Position numbers and translations under genes: made by a program. 64,000 nt of DNA, taken from NCBI RefSeq assembly GCF_028640845.1, contig NC_080541.1:174191002-174255001 (forward strand), read 5' to 3'. This DNA is from Ahaetulla prasina (lineage: Eukaryota; Chordata; Lepidosauria; Squamata; Colubridae). Every line of letters starts with the position of its first letter. The first letter of the stretch is position 1. Positions 35,301-44,852 of the stretch are shown here, in pieces. Below the pieces are notes generated by a model. That model did no database searches. It was not told where the DNA came from and saw only the letters and a list, made by a program, of their open reading frames with translations.

Positions 35301-37864
35301 GGCCAATCTTCCTCTGAGGCCAACCTACCTAGTTAGCCATTGTTCTCAGGGGGAGGGGGAATAGCTCTTGCTCCATGCTTAATTATAACACCAAATAAAA
35401 ATATTGTGTAAATATTTTTTTCTTATTTGCATGTTGATTTTCATAGTCAGATCAGTTTCCCAGATGAGCAGCAAGGACAGGAGGGAGAAGAGAAATGTCC
35501 AAATATTAGCTCCAAACTGCATTCCTTCCTTTCAGCACAACATACACAAGCACTTCTTGTTTGTTCTATGTAACCCTTTTTTGTAGGATGGGGCTTAAAC
35601 ACCAATCTTTTTACCCTTTTAGCAATCGAGAGCCTTTTGCAAATGGGCAGCATATACATCTGTAGAATTAATAGAGTAGAATAGATTTTTTTATTGGCCA
35701 AGTGCAATTGGACACACAAGGAATTTGTCTTGGTGCATATGTTCTCAGTGTACATAAAAGAAAAGATATGTTCACCAAGAATTCTAAGGTATAACACTTA
35801 ATGATAGTCATAGGGTTCAAATAAGCAATCAGGAAACAATCAATATCAATATAAATCAATATCAATATTTTTTTAAGTGAAAAAAAATCAACCTGAAATC
35901 CTGGGGTCAAGCTATGGCGCCTAATTCTTTTCACCCCTCAAGGAATATTTCTTTTACTAAAAAAAATCAGTGGTACCCTTTAAAACTCAATAATTCACCA
36001 TCTGAGGCAAGACCACTGTAAGGTAGATCCTAAAAATAGCTCAATGATGTTTCTTACTGCCCTCCCTTCAAACTACCCTGTAAAAGACCAAGAAAAACTT
36101 TAAATATATCACATTTCATCCAGGGTGAAACAGAACCTATTCAACAGGTTCTGACAGGTTCTGGAGAACCAATAGCGGAAATTAGTTCGGAGAACCCGCA
36201 AATACCACCTGTGGCTGGCCTCAGAGAGGGGTGGGAATGGGGATTTTGCAGTATCCTTTCCCTGGAGTGAGGTGGGAATGGGGATTTTGCAGTATCCTTC
36301 CCCTGCCATGCCTACCAAGCCACGCCCACCAAGCCACGCCCACAGAACCAGTAGTAAAAAAAAATTTGAATTCCACCACTGATTTCATCCATACCTGGGA
36401 TACAGTTCCTTCCAAAGAAGGTCACTTGTGACTCTGGCCTGTAAAAGGTGGCACACCCTTGTTATGGTTTTAACAGTTTTGTGACCTCATTGATCTCCAC
36501 TGTACGGTATATATCTGGGCCACCTCACAGAGTTTACTTCAAATACAGCCACAGGATGTTTAGAAAGAGCTGTATGAGCAACTGCTCTTTCTTCAAGCTT
36601 TGAAACTAGGTGTATGCTAAAGGTGTCGGTTCAAATTGACATTCAAGACTTCCTTGAGAACATTAGCCAGGTATGGAGAAAGACGGCTGCACTGCTTTTC
36701 GAAATAACATTTATAGAACAAGTATGACATCAAAGCCACACCCACAGAAACCATAAAACTGACTCAGTGTGTCCGAGAAACATGAATAGATTTTAATGAC
36801 TACCTTTGTCTTGAGCTGCAATTGTACTCAAGTTATCCATTGCCAATTGAGGCTTAGCCTTTCTTTGCAGAAAAGTATATTTCCTTAGGAGGACTACCTG
36901 TAATACAATCTTAAACAACCACACAGCAATACTTCTAATTGTTCTACCTGCATTGCAGCCCCCCAAAATGCTAGAAACACAGAAAAAAATTCCTACAAGC
37001 CAACCATACTATTAAATGACTGTTTCATGTTATTTTGAAATAGTTTAATCTGTGAGCTGACGTAATTACAACTAATATTTGCAGGCAAATTTCAGCTTCA
37101 CTGAATATATAGCGCAAGTCACTAGAAACCACAACATACAGGCATGAAGAGGCCAGCAGATCATCTAATATAGCTTCTAAGACTGTTTACCGTGAATTTA
37201 TGGGACAAGCAGACAAAATAATAGTAGAATCATGACTAAGGAAGTTTGGACACTGATTCTTCCATATATGTATGTGTTCTTTCCCAAGGACTGTCACCAC
37301 CCCTGCTAACCAGGGATTATACTTACATTGTGGTTGTGACCATCTCTTACCACATATCTTATTGTATCCAATGATTATTCGCATGCTGAATTTTTGATAA
37401 GCTCACTTGTTTCTATTAAATCATTCATAGTTGACTGGTAGAACCGAGTTGGCAAAGGTTACTACAGCATGTGATCACCAAAGATTAATTGTAAGATAAA
37501 GACACAGCTTGCCATACACATGCTAATAATGTGCTGTAAACTGATACTTGCCTGATATGTTCTTATAGAAAAGAATAAATTTGATAGTCTAATCTATCCT
37601 TTATTAGAATTCATTGGAATTCTAAATATGTTTACTCAGACTTGCTTTGACTTTGGGTTTCAGCTTCATATGTCTTGTTTCATACCTATTAAACATACAG
37701 ACATGGAGCTAAAAGGAGGTGAAAAAGGTTCTCTCCTCCACACATTCTTTTATAAGAATGCAAAACACCTCACTGCTTATTTACAGAAAAAAGAGGTAAG
37801 TACTCACAAATATGGCCAGGTTAAACAAAATCATCATGACCTTCAGGAATGTAAAGCAGCTCAT
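23310..37864 (-). CDS. TSPAN1: Tetraspanin-1, seven coding exons, complete
   Basis: A four-pass tetraspanin that organises membrane protein assemblies at the cell surface and in endosomes. Coding exons: 37808-37864, 30367-30573, 28766-28840, 26589-26687, 25865-26023, 25496-25579, 23310-23363. They join to 244 codons plus TGA (human TSPAN1 has 241), all junctions phase 0 with GT-AG. Predicted segments: TM1 about 12-34, TM2 55-74, TM3 85-109 with the conserved Glu100, large loop about 114-210, TM4 213-238. The loop has CCG at 149-151, Cys175, Cys176, Cys188 and Cys201, and N-glycosylation sequons at 141, 154, 159, 177 and 189. Cys75-Cys76 after TM2 are likely palmitoylation sites. The match to TSPAN1 ([21 protein letters not shown] before TM3) is by recognition. 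Confidence 0.93.
23536..23702. mobile_element. Truncated hAT-type MITE (CAGGTTC-GGTTCTGG family)
   Basis: CAGAGGTGTAATTCAGCAGG, GGAGAACTGGTAGCAGAAAT and GAAATGGGGATTTTGCAG match the 55611-55896 element. Similarity stops near 23700 before the right end. It lies in TSPAN1 intron 6. Confidence 0.7.
24092..24484. mobile_element. MITE, CAGGTAGTCCTC family, TA-flanked
   Basis: The left end CAGGTAGTCCTCAACGTAC and right end GTAAGTTGAGGACTACCTG are long inverted repeats, flanked by TA (24090-24091, 24485-24486). The interior repeats GTTAAGTGAATC motifs. It is the best copy of this family here and lies in the last TSPAN1 intron. TA flanks suggest a Tc1/mariner-type non-autonomous element. Confidence 0.8.
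25079..25465 (-). mobile_element. CR1 LINE 3' end with (AATAG)n tail
   Basis: Antisense CR1 end (GAGTTGGAAGGGATCTTGG, CCATTTCAGACAAATGGTTA, CATCCATTGCTTCTTGCCCT). Its 3' terminus continues directly into about 15 AATAG repeats at 25079-25155. The microsatellite is therefore in the position of the LINE tail, as described for snake CR1 LINEs. It sits in TSPAN1 intron 6, close to exon 6. Confidence 0.85.
25496..25579 (-). CDS. TSPAN1: TSPAN1 coding exon 6 (TM4 start)
   Basis: 28 codons starting [19 protein letters not shown]. It holds the last loop cysteine (Cys201) and the first half of TM4. Acceptor TCCCAG, donor GTATGT at 25495-25490. A CR1 fragment ends only about 25-30 bp beyond this donor. 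Confidence 0.95.
25865..26023 (-). CDS. TSPAN1: TSPAN1 coding exon 5 (CCG and cysteines)
   Basis: 53 codons starting [12 protein letters not shown]. It carries the tetraspanin signature CCG, the second CC pair (PGQCCNSS), Cys188 (TTCNET) and four sequons. Acceptor TCCTTAG, donor GTATGA. Confidence 0.95.
26087..26222. mobile_element. Palindromic hAT-type MITE in TSPAN1 intron 4
   Basis: The ends are CAGGGATCTCCAACC and GTTGGAGACCCCCTG. The flanks catttgaa (26079-26086) and cattagaa (26223-26230) match 7 of 8. The two halves are near-perfect inverted repeats meeting at CAGCCAGCTTTGCTGGCTG (26150-26168). It lies 63 bp upstream of exon 5, in transcript direction. Confidence 0.85.
26589..26687 (-). 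CDS. TSPAN1: TSPAN1 coding exon 4 (large loop, first part)
   Basis: 33 codons, [20 protein letters not shown] onward to WNVTMTE: the A/B-helix part of the large extracellular loop, with one sequon (Asn141). Acceptor TTTTCAG, donor GTAAGC. Confidence 0.95.
26829..27293 (-). mobile_element. CR1-type LINE 3' end with (GAAA)n tail
   Basis: The minus strand encodes the CR1 C-terminus ([20 protein letters not shown], then [11 protein letters not shown] and FLRGL) and the shared 3'UTR, then a GAAA-repeat tail (TTTC on the plus strand, 26829-26855) instead of the usual AAATA tail. 5'-truncated; in TSPAN1 intron 3. Confidence 0.8.
28766..28840 (-). CDS. TSPAN1: TSPAN1 coding exon 3 (TM3)
   Basis: 25 codons, starting [22 protein letters not shown]3 with the conserved acidic residue. 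Acceptor CGTAG, donor GTAAGT. Too short to stand out as an open frame. Confidence 0.95.
29050..29222 (-). mobile_element. CR1-type LINE 3'UTR fragment
   Basis: Only the 3'UTR remains: from GGGGCGTGCATAAGAGCAC (minus strand) to an A-rich tail. An AATATT-rich repeat adjoins the truncation point (29223-29260). In TSPAN1 intron 2. Confidence 0.75.
30367..30573 (-). CDS. TSPAN1: TSPAN1 coding exon 2 (TM1-TM2)
   Basis: 69 codons beginning [13 protein letters not shown] and ending ESKCLLIT. It completes TM1 and encodes the small extracellular loop and TM2 ([18 protein letters not shown]). Acceptor TAG at 30576-30574, donor GTAAAT at 30366-30361. The minus frame at 30411-30647 is another frame of the same DNA. 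Confidence 0.95.
31120..31610. mobile_element. TA-adjacent MITE, CCGTATTTTTCGG family
   Basis: The left end CCGTATTTTTCGGAGTATAA follows TA (31118-31119); the right end CTGAAAAATATGG is its imperfect inverse. The interior has tandem copies of CGGAGCTTCAGAAAAAAAT-like units and their inverse near 31340-31430. Same family as 62310-62739. In TSPAN1 intron 1. Confidence 0.75.
31620..32285. other. Intronic stretch, nothing recognised
   Basis: Part of TSPAN1 intron 1. AT-rich, without exon or repeat signal that I can identify. Confidence 0.4.
32290..32835 (+). mobile_element. Penelope-like element remnant (GIY-YIG region)
   Basis: The frame around 32304-32501 reads [19 protein letters not shown], resembling the GIY-YIG endonuclease segment of Penelope-like elements, then [10 protein letters not shown]. 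Downstream the plus strand has GAGAAATGAAACATCTTCAA, a common 3' end motif of these elements. Frames are broken. It ends where the hAT MITE at 32841 begins. Confidence 0.6.
32841..33106. mobile_element. hAT-type MITE in TSPAN1 intron 1
   Basis: The left end is CAGTGGTGGGTTTC and the right end ACCTACCTCTG. Flanking 8-mers ctatgatt (32833-32840) and ccatgatt (33107-33114) match 7 of 8. It includes GGGTGTGGCTTGGTGGGTG repeats and GGTTCTCCAGAACTGG. Same family, opposite orientation, as 36121-36381 and 55611-55896. Confidence 0.85.
33115..33950. other. Intronic stretch, nothing recognised
   Basis: Part of TSPAN1 intron 1. No exon-like or repeat signal. Confidence 0.4.
33990..34172 (+). mobile_element. 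L2/Rex1-type LINE 3' end
   Basis: It ends ACACATACAATGACAATAAA followed by an ATT repeat (34150-34171), the typical 3' terminus of L2/Rex1-group LINEs. No coding part remains. Confidence 0.5.
34860..35095 (-). mobile_element. Old R4-like LINE remnant
   Basis: TTGCAACTGACTGATGCTGA and TTTGTCAATGCCAATGGTG resemble the R4-like sequence at 40565-40610 in the same relative order. Strongly decayed; assignment tentative. Confidence 0.3.
35218..35400 (+). mobile_element. tRNA-derived squamate SINE, degraded
   Basis: GGGCTAGTGGTTAAGGTATT resembles the A-box region of the SINE at 48717, followed by GGTGATTTAGGCCAATC (cf. GGTGACCTTAGCCCAGT). The tail is A-rich. In TSPAN1 intron 1. Confidence 0.5.
35669..35860 (-). 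mobile_element. Rex1-like LINE 3' end
   Basis: ATTGGCCAAGTGCAATTGGA, CAAGGAATTTGTCTTGGTGC and CAGTGTACATAAAAG are the reverse complement of the 3' end of the Rex1-like element at 44700-44790. No coding part. Confidence 0.65.
36121..36381. mobile_element. hAT-type MITE with perfect 8-bp TSD
   Basis: The ends are CAGGGTGAAACAG and AATTCCACCACTG. The TSD atttcatc is identical at 36113-36120 and 36382-36389. Tandem TGGGGATTTTGCAGTATCCT units lie inside, near 36238-36300. In TSPAN1 intron 1. Confidence 0.9.
36390..37800. other. Intronic stretch, nothing recognised
   Basis: The part of TSPAN1 intron 1 next to the first coding exon. No exon or repeat was identified. A regulatory role is possible but nothing in the sequence shows it. 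Confidence 0.35.
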
Positions 37865-37872
37865 TTTGACAG
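37808..37872 (-). CDS. TSPAN1: TSPAN1 first coding exon
   Basis: The acceptor GTTTTTTACAG precedes 8 nt of 5'UTR, then ATG (37864-37862). It encodes [19 protein letters not shown], the cytoplasmic N-terminus and start of TM1. The donor GTGAGT is at 37807-37802. The start was chosen because it is the only Met giving a normal tetraspanin N-terminus. Confidence 0.93.
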
Positions 37873-38734
37873 CTGTAAAAAACAAATAATGGAGAACTTA
37901 AGCAACAGCAGGTGAAGAAACTTTTAGAGAACTAAACCCAACCGATATTCAAAAATGTGGACACAAATTTCAACCTATGGTCTGGTAATTTAGAAACTCT
38001 CAGTGTGACATTCAAATGGGTTTCTTTGAGGGTAAAAGCCTATTCTGAATTTTATTACTATATGGATATTGTTGGGCAATATTTGGGTATAAGAGTGTTA
38101 TATATTGATCTAAAAGCAGGGATCTCGATGTCCCATTAATTCACATCACTTCCAGCTGGAGCCATATTGACCAAAATTATAGAAGCTGAGCTCCAGCATA
38201 TGGAACTCTGGTTTAGATTAAAATCTTTTTTTAGACACCCTTAAGACCGATATCCATTCTAGAGGGGACTAGAAAGATATGCTAAATTAAAAAGAAATAA
38301 TAAGAAAAACCCAGCAGACTTTATCCACTAGTCTTTTTTTCTCCACTTGATGGCTTTCGTAGCAGAAGCCAGTTGATGCCATTGTCCCAGGTCAGCACTG
38401 GCAGTATCAACTCCCACTTCTTGCCATAATCCAAATTAAAATATCCCCAAAAGATTCTTGTCTAGACTCCTCTTGACCATCAGTATTTGGTTCAATACTA
38501 CACTGTTCTTATTGTTAAGACTTTTCCGTCCAATGTCTAATTGGAATCACTTTTCTAGTAACTTCAATGTCAGGCCTGGAAACCATATTAGACTTTAGGT
38601 TTCCATCTAAGAGTAATGGTTTCCATCTAAGATTTGGAAGAGCGGGTTTTGCCTTTTTCAAGTATTATTGCATCATCTGTATCTTCTCAGTTTAATGCTA
38701 AATTTTCCCAAGTGTACCAATCTCTTTTTTAGCG

Positions 38735-39010
38735 TTTAATTTTTAGTCTCCTGACCATTCTTGTTGCCCTTCCTTGAACCTGTTCCAGTTTGTTTGACTG
38801 GTGCAGTACTCAAGGCAGGATCTGGCTAGTACAGAAATAAACAGAACTATTCAAATCAAATCAGGTTTTTTTTCCTATGATCTAGAAACTATAATTATAA
38901 AGTCTAAAACAACATTTGACTTTTTACCTCAGCAGCAACAACACATTATTGATTCATATCTAGTTGCTACCAATTGTGTCAATATATTTTCACAAGTTAA
39001 ATTGCTGAAT
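38735..39010 (-). mobile_element. Old CR1 LINE fragment
   Basis: CTGACCATTCTTGTTGCCCT, TGAACCTGTTCCAGTTTG and TGGTGCAGTACTCAAGG are antisense CR1 C-terminal region sequence shared with bird/reptile CR1. Diverged, no frame. It lies upstream of the first TSPAN1 coding exon. Confidence 0.6.
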
Positions 39011-39420
39011 CTCCAGTTGCGTTAATGGAAGTGACAAAGTGGTCTGGACAAATCACTCTAAAACAGATATGTTCACCTACATCCTCACCATAGCCTTGGT
39101 GTTACTACAAAAGAAGTTATTCAAGAACTGATTTTTAAATCTTTAAAATTGTTTGATATAGTAATATTGCAATAACAACAACAAAACTAAAGACAGAAAT
39201 TATATATAAGTAATATCAGAATAAATAGCAGTTAAAAGCAACAGACAAGTCCTTTTGTTTTAAAGTAATAAGCATTAAATAATCCTCACTTCCTTTTACT
39301 AAGGTCAAATTAAAAACTGAGGCTAATTCTTATGCATATCAATCTTCTTTTTCAAATATGCAAGAATCCTTAGAAACAAAGATCCTTTGTCATAAGTTCA
39401 TAAATACACAAGGAACTTAC

Positions 39421-39480
39421 CTTTAAGGGCACCAACTAACTCCAAAATTAACCTGAACAAGTCTCACTACCTTTACACTT
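39421..39480 (-). other. TSPAN1: Possible TSPAN1 5'UTR exon
   Basis: On the minus strand, CCCTTAAAG is followed by a strong donor GTAAGTTCC (39420-39412) in the right orientation to splice to the acceptor at 37873. A CCAAT box (GATTGG on the minus strand, near 39550) lies upstream. The 5' limit is unknown. RNA-seq would settle it; this is inference only. Confidence 0.3.
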
Positions 39481-39835
39481 GACAGAGCAATCAACTCTTA
39501 AGTAATATGAAGAAATTGTTTCAACCTATTAGATGAATCACCTTTTCAAGCCAATCAAATCTCTGTAAGATACTAAGGCCACACCTCAGCAATTTATTCC
39601 TTTAAAAAAAAACCCATAGGACTACTAAACCATGTTCCCTTATTCTTTACTGCTCCCTTGTGGTTATAGGTGAATGGGTTTTTTTTAGCTTTACAGCTGG
39701 TTTGAACAATTTTGTCTATGTATATAATACAAGAGTGTGCATGAAGGAGTTAGAGACAAATAGTTGGAAGTAGCCGTGTCTTTAAATATTATGCATTTTA
39801 ACTCAGAAGGGTTGTTTTTTCTTTACTTTTCTTTT

Positions 39836-39873
39836 CTTTCTTTCTTTCTTTCTTTTTTTTTTTTTTTTTTTTG
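39836..39873. repeat. CTTT/T-rich microsatellite
   Basis: A short TTTC repeat running into a T homopolymer. Confidence 0.85.
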
Positions 39874-40214
39874 AGACTTGAATTGTAAGCTTCACAAAAA
39901 TCAAACAGGATTTACAGCTATACAAATGAATTAAAGTACTAGTTGAGTACTTTCTTGGCTTAATATTTTCATCCCTTCCTATCCTGCAACAGCTACCTGA
40001 ACTGAATAATGAAAGCATTTTGGGGATACCTGTAAATGTAGCATTTTGCACATCAAAGTAATGGCTACTATAACACACTAATGCATGTCTGGGAACTCAC
40101 TGTGCATGTGCTTAGCAGGGCAAATAGTATAGTATGTCCCTACATGTTAGGTAGTCAAACAATGTGGAAACTTCAGGACCAAACAACAGCTCCTTCGGCA
40201 TTAATAAAAATTCT

Positions 40215-40330
40215 GTGATTCACCTTGGTGACTTTTAAGATATGTGAACTTCAACTCTCCAAATTCTCCGGCCAGTAGGGGGAGCTGAAATCCACACACC
40301 TTAAAAATTGCCAAAGTTGAGAAACACTGG
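40215..40330. mobile_element. Decayed palindromic hAT-type MITE
   Basis: ACCTTGGTGACTTTTAAGAT, CTTCAACTCTCC and TTGCCAAAGTTGAGAAAC follow the pattern of the 17413 and 26087 elements with many changes. No clear TSD. Confidence 0.45.
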
Positions 40331-40337
40331 TCTAAGA

Positions 40338-40341
40338 CGAC

Positions 40342-40420
<79 letters not shown>

Positions 40421-41190
40421 TACACAAAATGACAGTATACACAGCAAACGAGATAACTATGCTGGATTTCGTATCACAGATCACTAGTTGAACACTTCCC
40501 AAGCGTTTTAGGACTGTGTGATGTATTGGCGAATTATGTGAGCAGATCCCAGTAAGGTGGCTTTCTGCAGCTGACCAATGGTGATCTTGTCAGTGCCAAT
40601 TGCTTTTAAGTGCTTGCCTAGGTCTTTAGGCACAGCTCCCAGTGTGTCGAGTACCACTGGAACCACCTGCACTGGTTTATGCCAGAGTCTCTGCAATTCA
40701 ATTCTCAAATCTTGATATCTGGTGATTTTTCAAGTTGTTTCTCATTGATTCTGCTGTCACCAGGTATAGCAGGGTCGACTATCCACACCTTTTTCTTTTC
40801 CACAATTGTGATATCCAGTGTATTGTGTTCCAAAACTTTATCAGTCTGTATTCGGAAATCCCACAGTAGTTTTGCATGCTCATTTTCAATCACTTTTTCA
40901 GGCTTATGATCCCACCAGTTCTTTGCTACAGACAGATGGTAGTTGTGACACAAGTTCCAGTGGACCATCTGAGCAATTTTATTGTGATGTTGTTTGTAGT
41001 CGGTCTGAGCTATTGTCTTACAACAGCTCAGTATGTGAGGATGATGATGATGGTGATGATGATTCCTGATTCTGCCACCCAACAGGCAGGTAGGCCTCTT
41101 TCCTCCTCCCCATTCCTTATCCTGCCTTTCTGCCACTAAGCATGCAGTTAGGCTGCCGTGGCTGGGCCTGAACAGCTATTCGGTGCAGTT
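40338..41190 (-). mobile_element. R4-like LINE 3' part with (AAT)n tail
   Basis: The minus strand carries the C-terminal region of a LINE with a restriction-like endonuclease (frames 40705-41136 and 40508-40708), then a 3'UTR, then an AAT repeat tail (ATT on the plus strand, 40340-40420). Related copies on the plus strand are at 44853-45241 and 47388-47610. Confidence 0.7.
40508..41136 (-). pseudogene. R4-like LINE endonuclease C-terminus, frameshifted
   Basis: The upstream frame includes AKLLWDFRIQTDKVLEHNTL, then ITIVEKKKVWIVDPAIPGD, resembling the PD...D restriction-like endonuclease of R2/R4-group LINEs; the expected Pro before the first Asp reads Leu here. The frame shifts near 40706 to one encoding VQVVPVVLDTLGAVPKDLGK and QLQKATLLGSAHIIRQYI, the C-terminal end. 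In these elements the enzyme nicks the target for reverse transcription. This copy is truncated and broken. Confidence 0.65.
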
Positions 41191-41475
41191 CCTACAGTTA
41201 TGGGATTATTGTTTTTGGATCAGTAGTGGTTTAGGCACCATGAACCAAACTATGTATTTATTGCATTTTTATTTATTTTTATTTATTTATTTTTGTCACA
41301 ACAATATATATAACTATCGTAGAAAAAAAGATTATATAGTATATAAACATATATATTAGTAAATACTAGGAGGAATAAGCATATATATATATGTATATAT
41401 ATATATATAAGAAGAAGAAGAAGAAAAACAATAGGACAGGAACGGTAGGCACATTTGTGCTCTTATGCACGCCCC

Positions 41476-42099
41476 TTATGGTCCTCTTAGGAATGGGGTG
41501 AGGTCAATATTAGAAAGTTTTTGGTTAAAGCTTTTGGGATTATGGGAAGAGACCACAGAGTCAGGTAAAGTATTCCAAGCACTGATGATTCTGTTACAGA
41601 AGTCATATTTTCTGCAATCTAGATTAAAGCAGTTAACATTAAGTTTAAATCTATTGGTTGCTCTTGTATTATTGCAATTAAAGCTGAAGTAGTCTTTAAC
41701 AGAAAGGACATTACAATAGATGATTCTATGAGTTAAACTTAGGTCTTGTCGAAGGCGACGGAGTTCCAAGTTTTCTAAACCTAGGATTTCAAGTCTGGTG
41801 GGAAAAGGTATTTTGTTGTTTTCAGAGGAATGGAGAACTCTTCTTTTAAAATATTTCTGGACACGTTCAATTGTATTGATGTCAAAAATGTGGTGAGGGT
41901 TCCAGACAGGTGAGCTGTATTCTAGAATTGGTCTAACAAATGTTTTATATGCTCTTGTTAGTAGTGTAGTGTTTTTGGAAAAGAAGCTACGCAAGATTAG
42001 GTTTACAACTCTTAGAGCCTTTTTTGCTATGTAGTTACAGTGGGCTTTGGCACTTAGATCATTTGATATGAAAACTCCAAGGTCTTTAACAGGGGTCAT
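41476..42099 (-). pseudogene. CR1 LINE C-terminal domain (after frameshift)
   Basis: Continues the previous frame after the small deletion: VKDLGVFISNDLSAKAHCNY, LRSFFSKNTTLLTRAYKTF, RPILEYSSPVWNPHH, then WNTLPDSVVSS and DLTPFLRGP. This region is shared by all CR1 copies in the window and marks the C-terminus of ORF2. Confidence 0.88.
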
Positions 42100-43699
42100 C
42101 TATAAGGTAATGTCCATCAAGTATGTACTTAGTGTTTGGGTTCTTTTTTCCTATATGTAAGACTGAGCATTTGCTGGTTGAGATTTGGAGTTGCCAAGTT
42201 TTAGACCAAGCGGTTAGATGATCAAGGTCTTTTTGAATGGTAGATGTATTGTCTGTGGTGTTAAATAGTTTGACATCGTCAGCAAAGAGAACACAATTAC
42301 TTGAGATATGGTCACAAAGATCATTTATGTATAGTATGAAGAGTGTTGGTCCAAGAACGCTGCCTTGAGGAATGCCACTCTTGACAGGAACAGGATTTGA
42401 TACAGCATTGCCAATTTTGACCACTTGTTGTCTGTTAGACAGAAAAGCAGATATCCATTTGTGAAGGGGTCCTGAAATGGCATAGGATTTTAGTTTTAGG
42501 AGAAGTTTATCGTGTACTACTGAGTCAAAAGCTTTGCAGAAGTCTATGTAGATTGCATCTATTTTTTTGCCTTGATCAAGATTTGTAGTCCATATGTTTT
42601 TACAGTGGAGAAGTTGTAAGTTGCATGATAATTTTTTCCTGAAACAAAATTGTTTATTAGAGAGTAGGTTGTTTGTTTCTAAGTGTGAGGTGATGGATTG
42701 GTTGATGATTGATTCCATGACTTTGCGGGTGACGCAGCACAGAGAGATTGGTCTGTAATTTTCGACTAAGCTGGGGTCTCCTTTTTTGAAGATTAGGATG
42801 ACTGTGGCTATTGACCAAAGTTTAGGAAGGGAACTGGTAGTGAAAGCTTTATCAAAGATTATGCTTAGGGGTTCTGCTATATTAGTGGAAAGTTTTTTTA
42901 AGAAGTATGCACATAGTCCATCGGGTCCAATAGATAGCGATAGTTTCAAGTTATGAAGAGCTTTTCCAACATTATCTTCTGTGAAATCTATATGTGTTAA
43001 GTTGTCATACTCATTGCTGGTCTGTTTTGGGAATGTCGGATATGAGTCATCGCTGTTAACAAAAACTGAGCCAAAGAATATGTTGAAGAGGTTTGCTTTA
43101 ACTGTTTCGTCATTGCATTCTTTGCTGTTAGAATCTTTTAGTGGTGGGATGGATCTTGAGTCTTTAAGTTTATTGTTAACAAAATTATAAAAGGCACGAT
43201 TGGAATTTGTGCGCAGAAGGTTCTCTTCTTGCTTGGTGTGGTAATTTGTGCATTCAGTTTTTATTTGGTTGCATATATTTCTGTAGCAGTTTTTGAAATT
43301 TGCTACATTGCCTTTTTTGTTTCTTCTCCAGAGGGATTTTTTTTTTGATTGAAGCTTTTTTATTGATATGGCTGGTTTGCTTTTCCTGATCTTGGTGGTC
43401 GTTTGTGGTACGTATAGTTTAATGACTCTATTGATTTCAAGTAGGAAAACTCTATAGTGGTCTTCAGCAGTTATACAGGTTGCGAACAGATTTTGCCAGT
43501 CCAGAAATGAGAAATCATTGTTTATAAGGTCATAGTTGGCTTTTTTGAAGTTGTAGTTAGGAATACTATTGTTATGACGATTTAAGTAAGGATGTATATT
43601 GAGATGAAAGTCAATCATGCAGTGGTCACTGTTGGCAAAAAGGTTCTTTAATTTGTAGTCCATAAATTGAGTTTGGGTTGTTGCAGAAGATGAGGTCAA
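42086..43699 (-). pseudogene. CR1 LINE ORF2: endonuclease end plus RT
   Basis: A 537-codon frame. It begins in the last part of the APE-type endonuclease (the SDH motif is in NLFANSDHCMIDFHL), then a linker, then reverse transcriptase: GNYRPISL-like VENYRPISLCCV, KIDAIYIDFCKAFDSVVHDK, GIPQGSVLGPTLFILYIND and the catalytic FADDVKLF. It stops at 42086 because about 5 nt are missing relative to the copies at 11560 and 60720 (the GATGACCCC stretch). More endonuclease sequence lies upstream in another frame (43626-43827, LVTNNTGLNNCFDLIFCNN), so at least two frameshifts exist. Confidence 0.88.
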
Positions 43700-43827
43700 A
43701 GCAATTGTTGAGTCCTGTATTGTTAGTTACAAGTTGTTCAAGACCTAGGTTTGTAACAGCGTTGTATAGTGTAGTATGGATTGGATCAGTTGTACATTCA
43801 TTAGTTATCCAGTTAATGATTACAAAG

Positions 43828-44846
43828 CTAGACACAACCGAGTTGCTAAATTAACTAAGTTGTTCCTAACAAACAGGAAGCAGCAGATGAAGCTAAGCAG
43901 GATCACATCAGATACCTGTACAATTAGCACAGGGGCCTCCCAAGGCTGTGTGCTCTCCCCACTTCTCTTCTCTCTGTATACCAATGACTGCATCTCCAAT
44001 GACCCATCTGTTAAACTACTGAAGTTTGCAGATGACACAACAGTGATTGGTCTCCTTCAAATTTCTAGGTTCTATCATATCGCAAGATCTAAAATGGACA
44101 GTTAACATCAAAAACATTATCAAAAAAGGACAACAAAGACTGTTCTTTCTGCGTCAACTCAGAAAGCTCAAACTGCCCAAGGAGCTACTGATCCAGTTCT
44201 ACAGAGGAATTATTGAGTCTGTCATTTGCACCTCTATAACTGTCTGGTTCGGTTCTGCAACCCAACAAGAAAGACACAGACTTCAGAGGATAATTAGAAC
44301 TGCAGAAAAAATAATTGCTACCAACCTGCCTTCCATTGAGGACCTGTATACTGCATGATTCAAGAAGATGGCCATGAAAATATACAGATACAGATCCCTC
44401 ACATCCTGGACATAAAACTGTTCCAACTCCTACCAGCAAAACGACGCTATAGAGCACTGCACACCAGAACAACTAGACACAAGAACAGTTTTTTCCAGAA
44501 GGCCATCACTCTGCTAAACAAATAATTCCCTCAACACTGTCAAACTATTTACTAAATCTACACTACTATTAATCTTCTCATCGTTTCCATCACCATTCTC
44601 TTTCCACTTATGACTGTATGACTGTAACTTTTTGTTGCTATCATTAAGGGTTAAATTGTACCCTATGACTATCATTTGTGTTGTAAATGTTGTACCTTGA
44701 TGAAGGTATTTTTTTCTTTTTCTTTTATGTACACTGAGAGCATATGCACCAAGACAAATTCCTTGTATATCCAATCACACTTGGCCAATAAATTCAATTC
44801 TATTCTATTCTATTCTATTCTATTCTATTCTATTCTATTCTATTAA
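43828..44846 (+). mobile_element. Rex1/L2-like LINE with internal deletion
   Basis: The plus strand encodes FLTNRKQQMKLSRITSD, STGASQGCVLSPLLFSLYTND and LLKFADDTTVIGLL (RT palm motifs), then jumps near 44065 to FLGSIISQDLKWTVNIKNI and the C-terminal RIIRTAEKIIATNLPSIEDL. The segment usually between these is missing, so there is an internal deletion with a frame change. The 3'UTR (CACTTGGCCAATAAATTC) ends in about 12 ATTCT repeats (44787-44843). Confidence 0.75.
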
Positions 44847-44852
44847 TCCACT

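Larger units (their letters stand above)
41262..43827 (-). mobile_element. CR1-type LINE, longest copy
   Basis: A minus-strand CR1/jockey-group LINE from part of the endonuclease (43827) through reverse transcriptase, C-terminal domain and 3'UTR to an AAATA-type tail (41262-41295). 5'-truncated and frameshifted. The plus-strand junction near 43827 passes directly into a Rex1-like LINE. Confidence 0.88.

Noticed and set aside
40818..41139. Plus-strand frames over the R4-like region
   Set aside because: Antisense to the minus-strand endonuclease fragment, and partly a GATGAT simple repeat.
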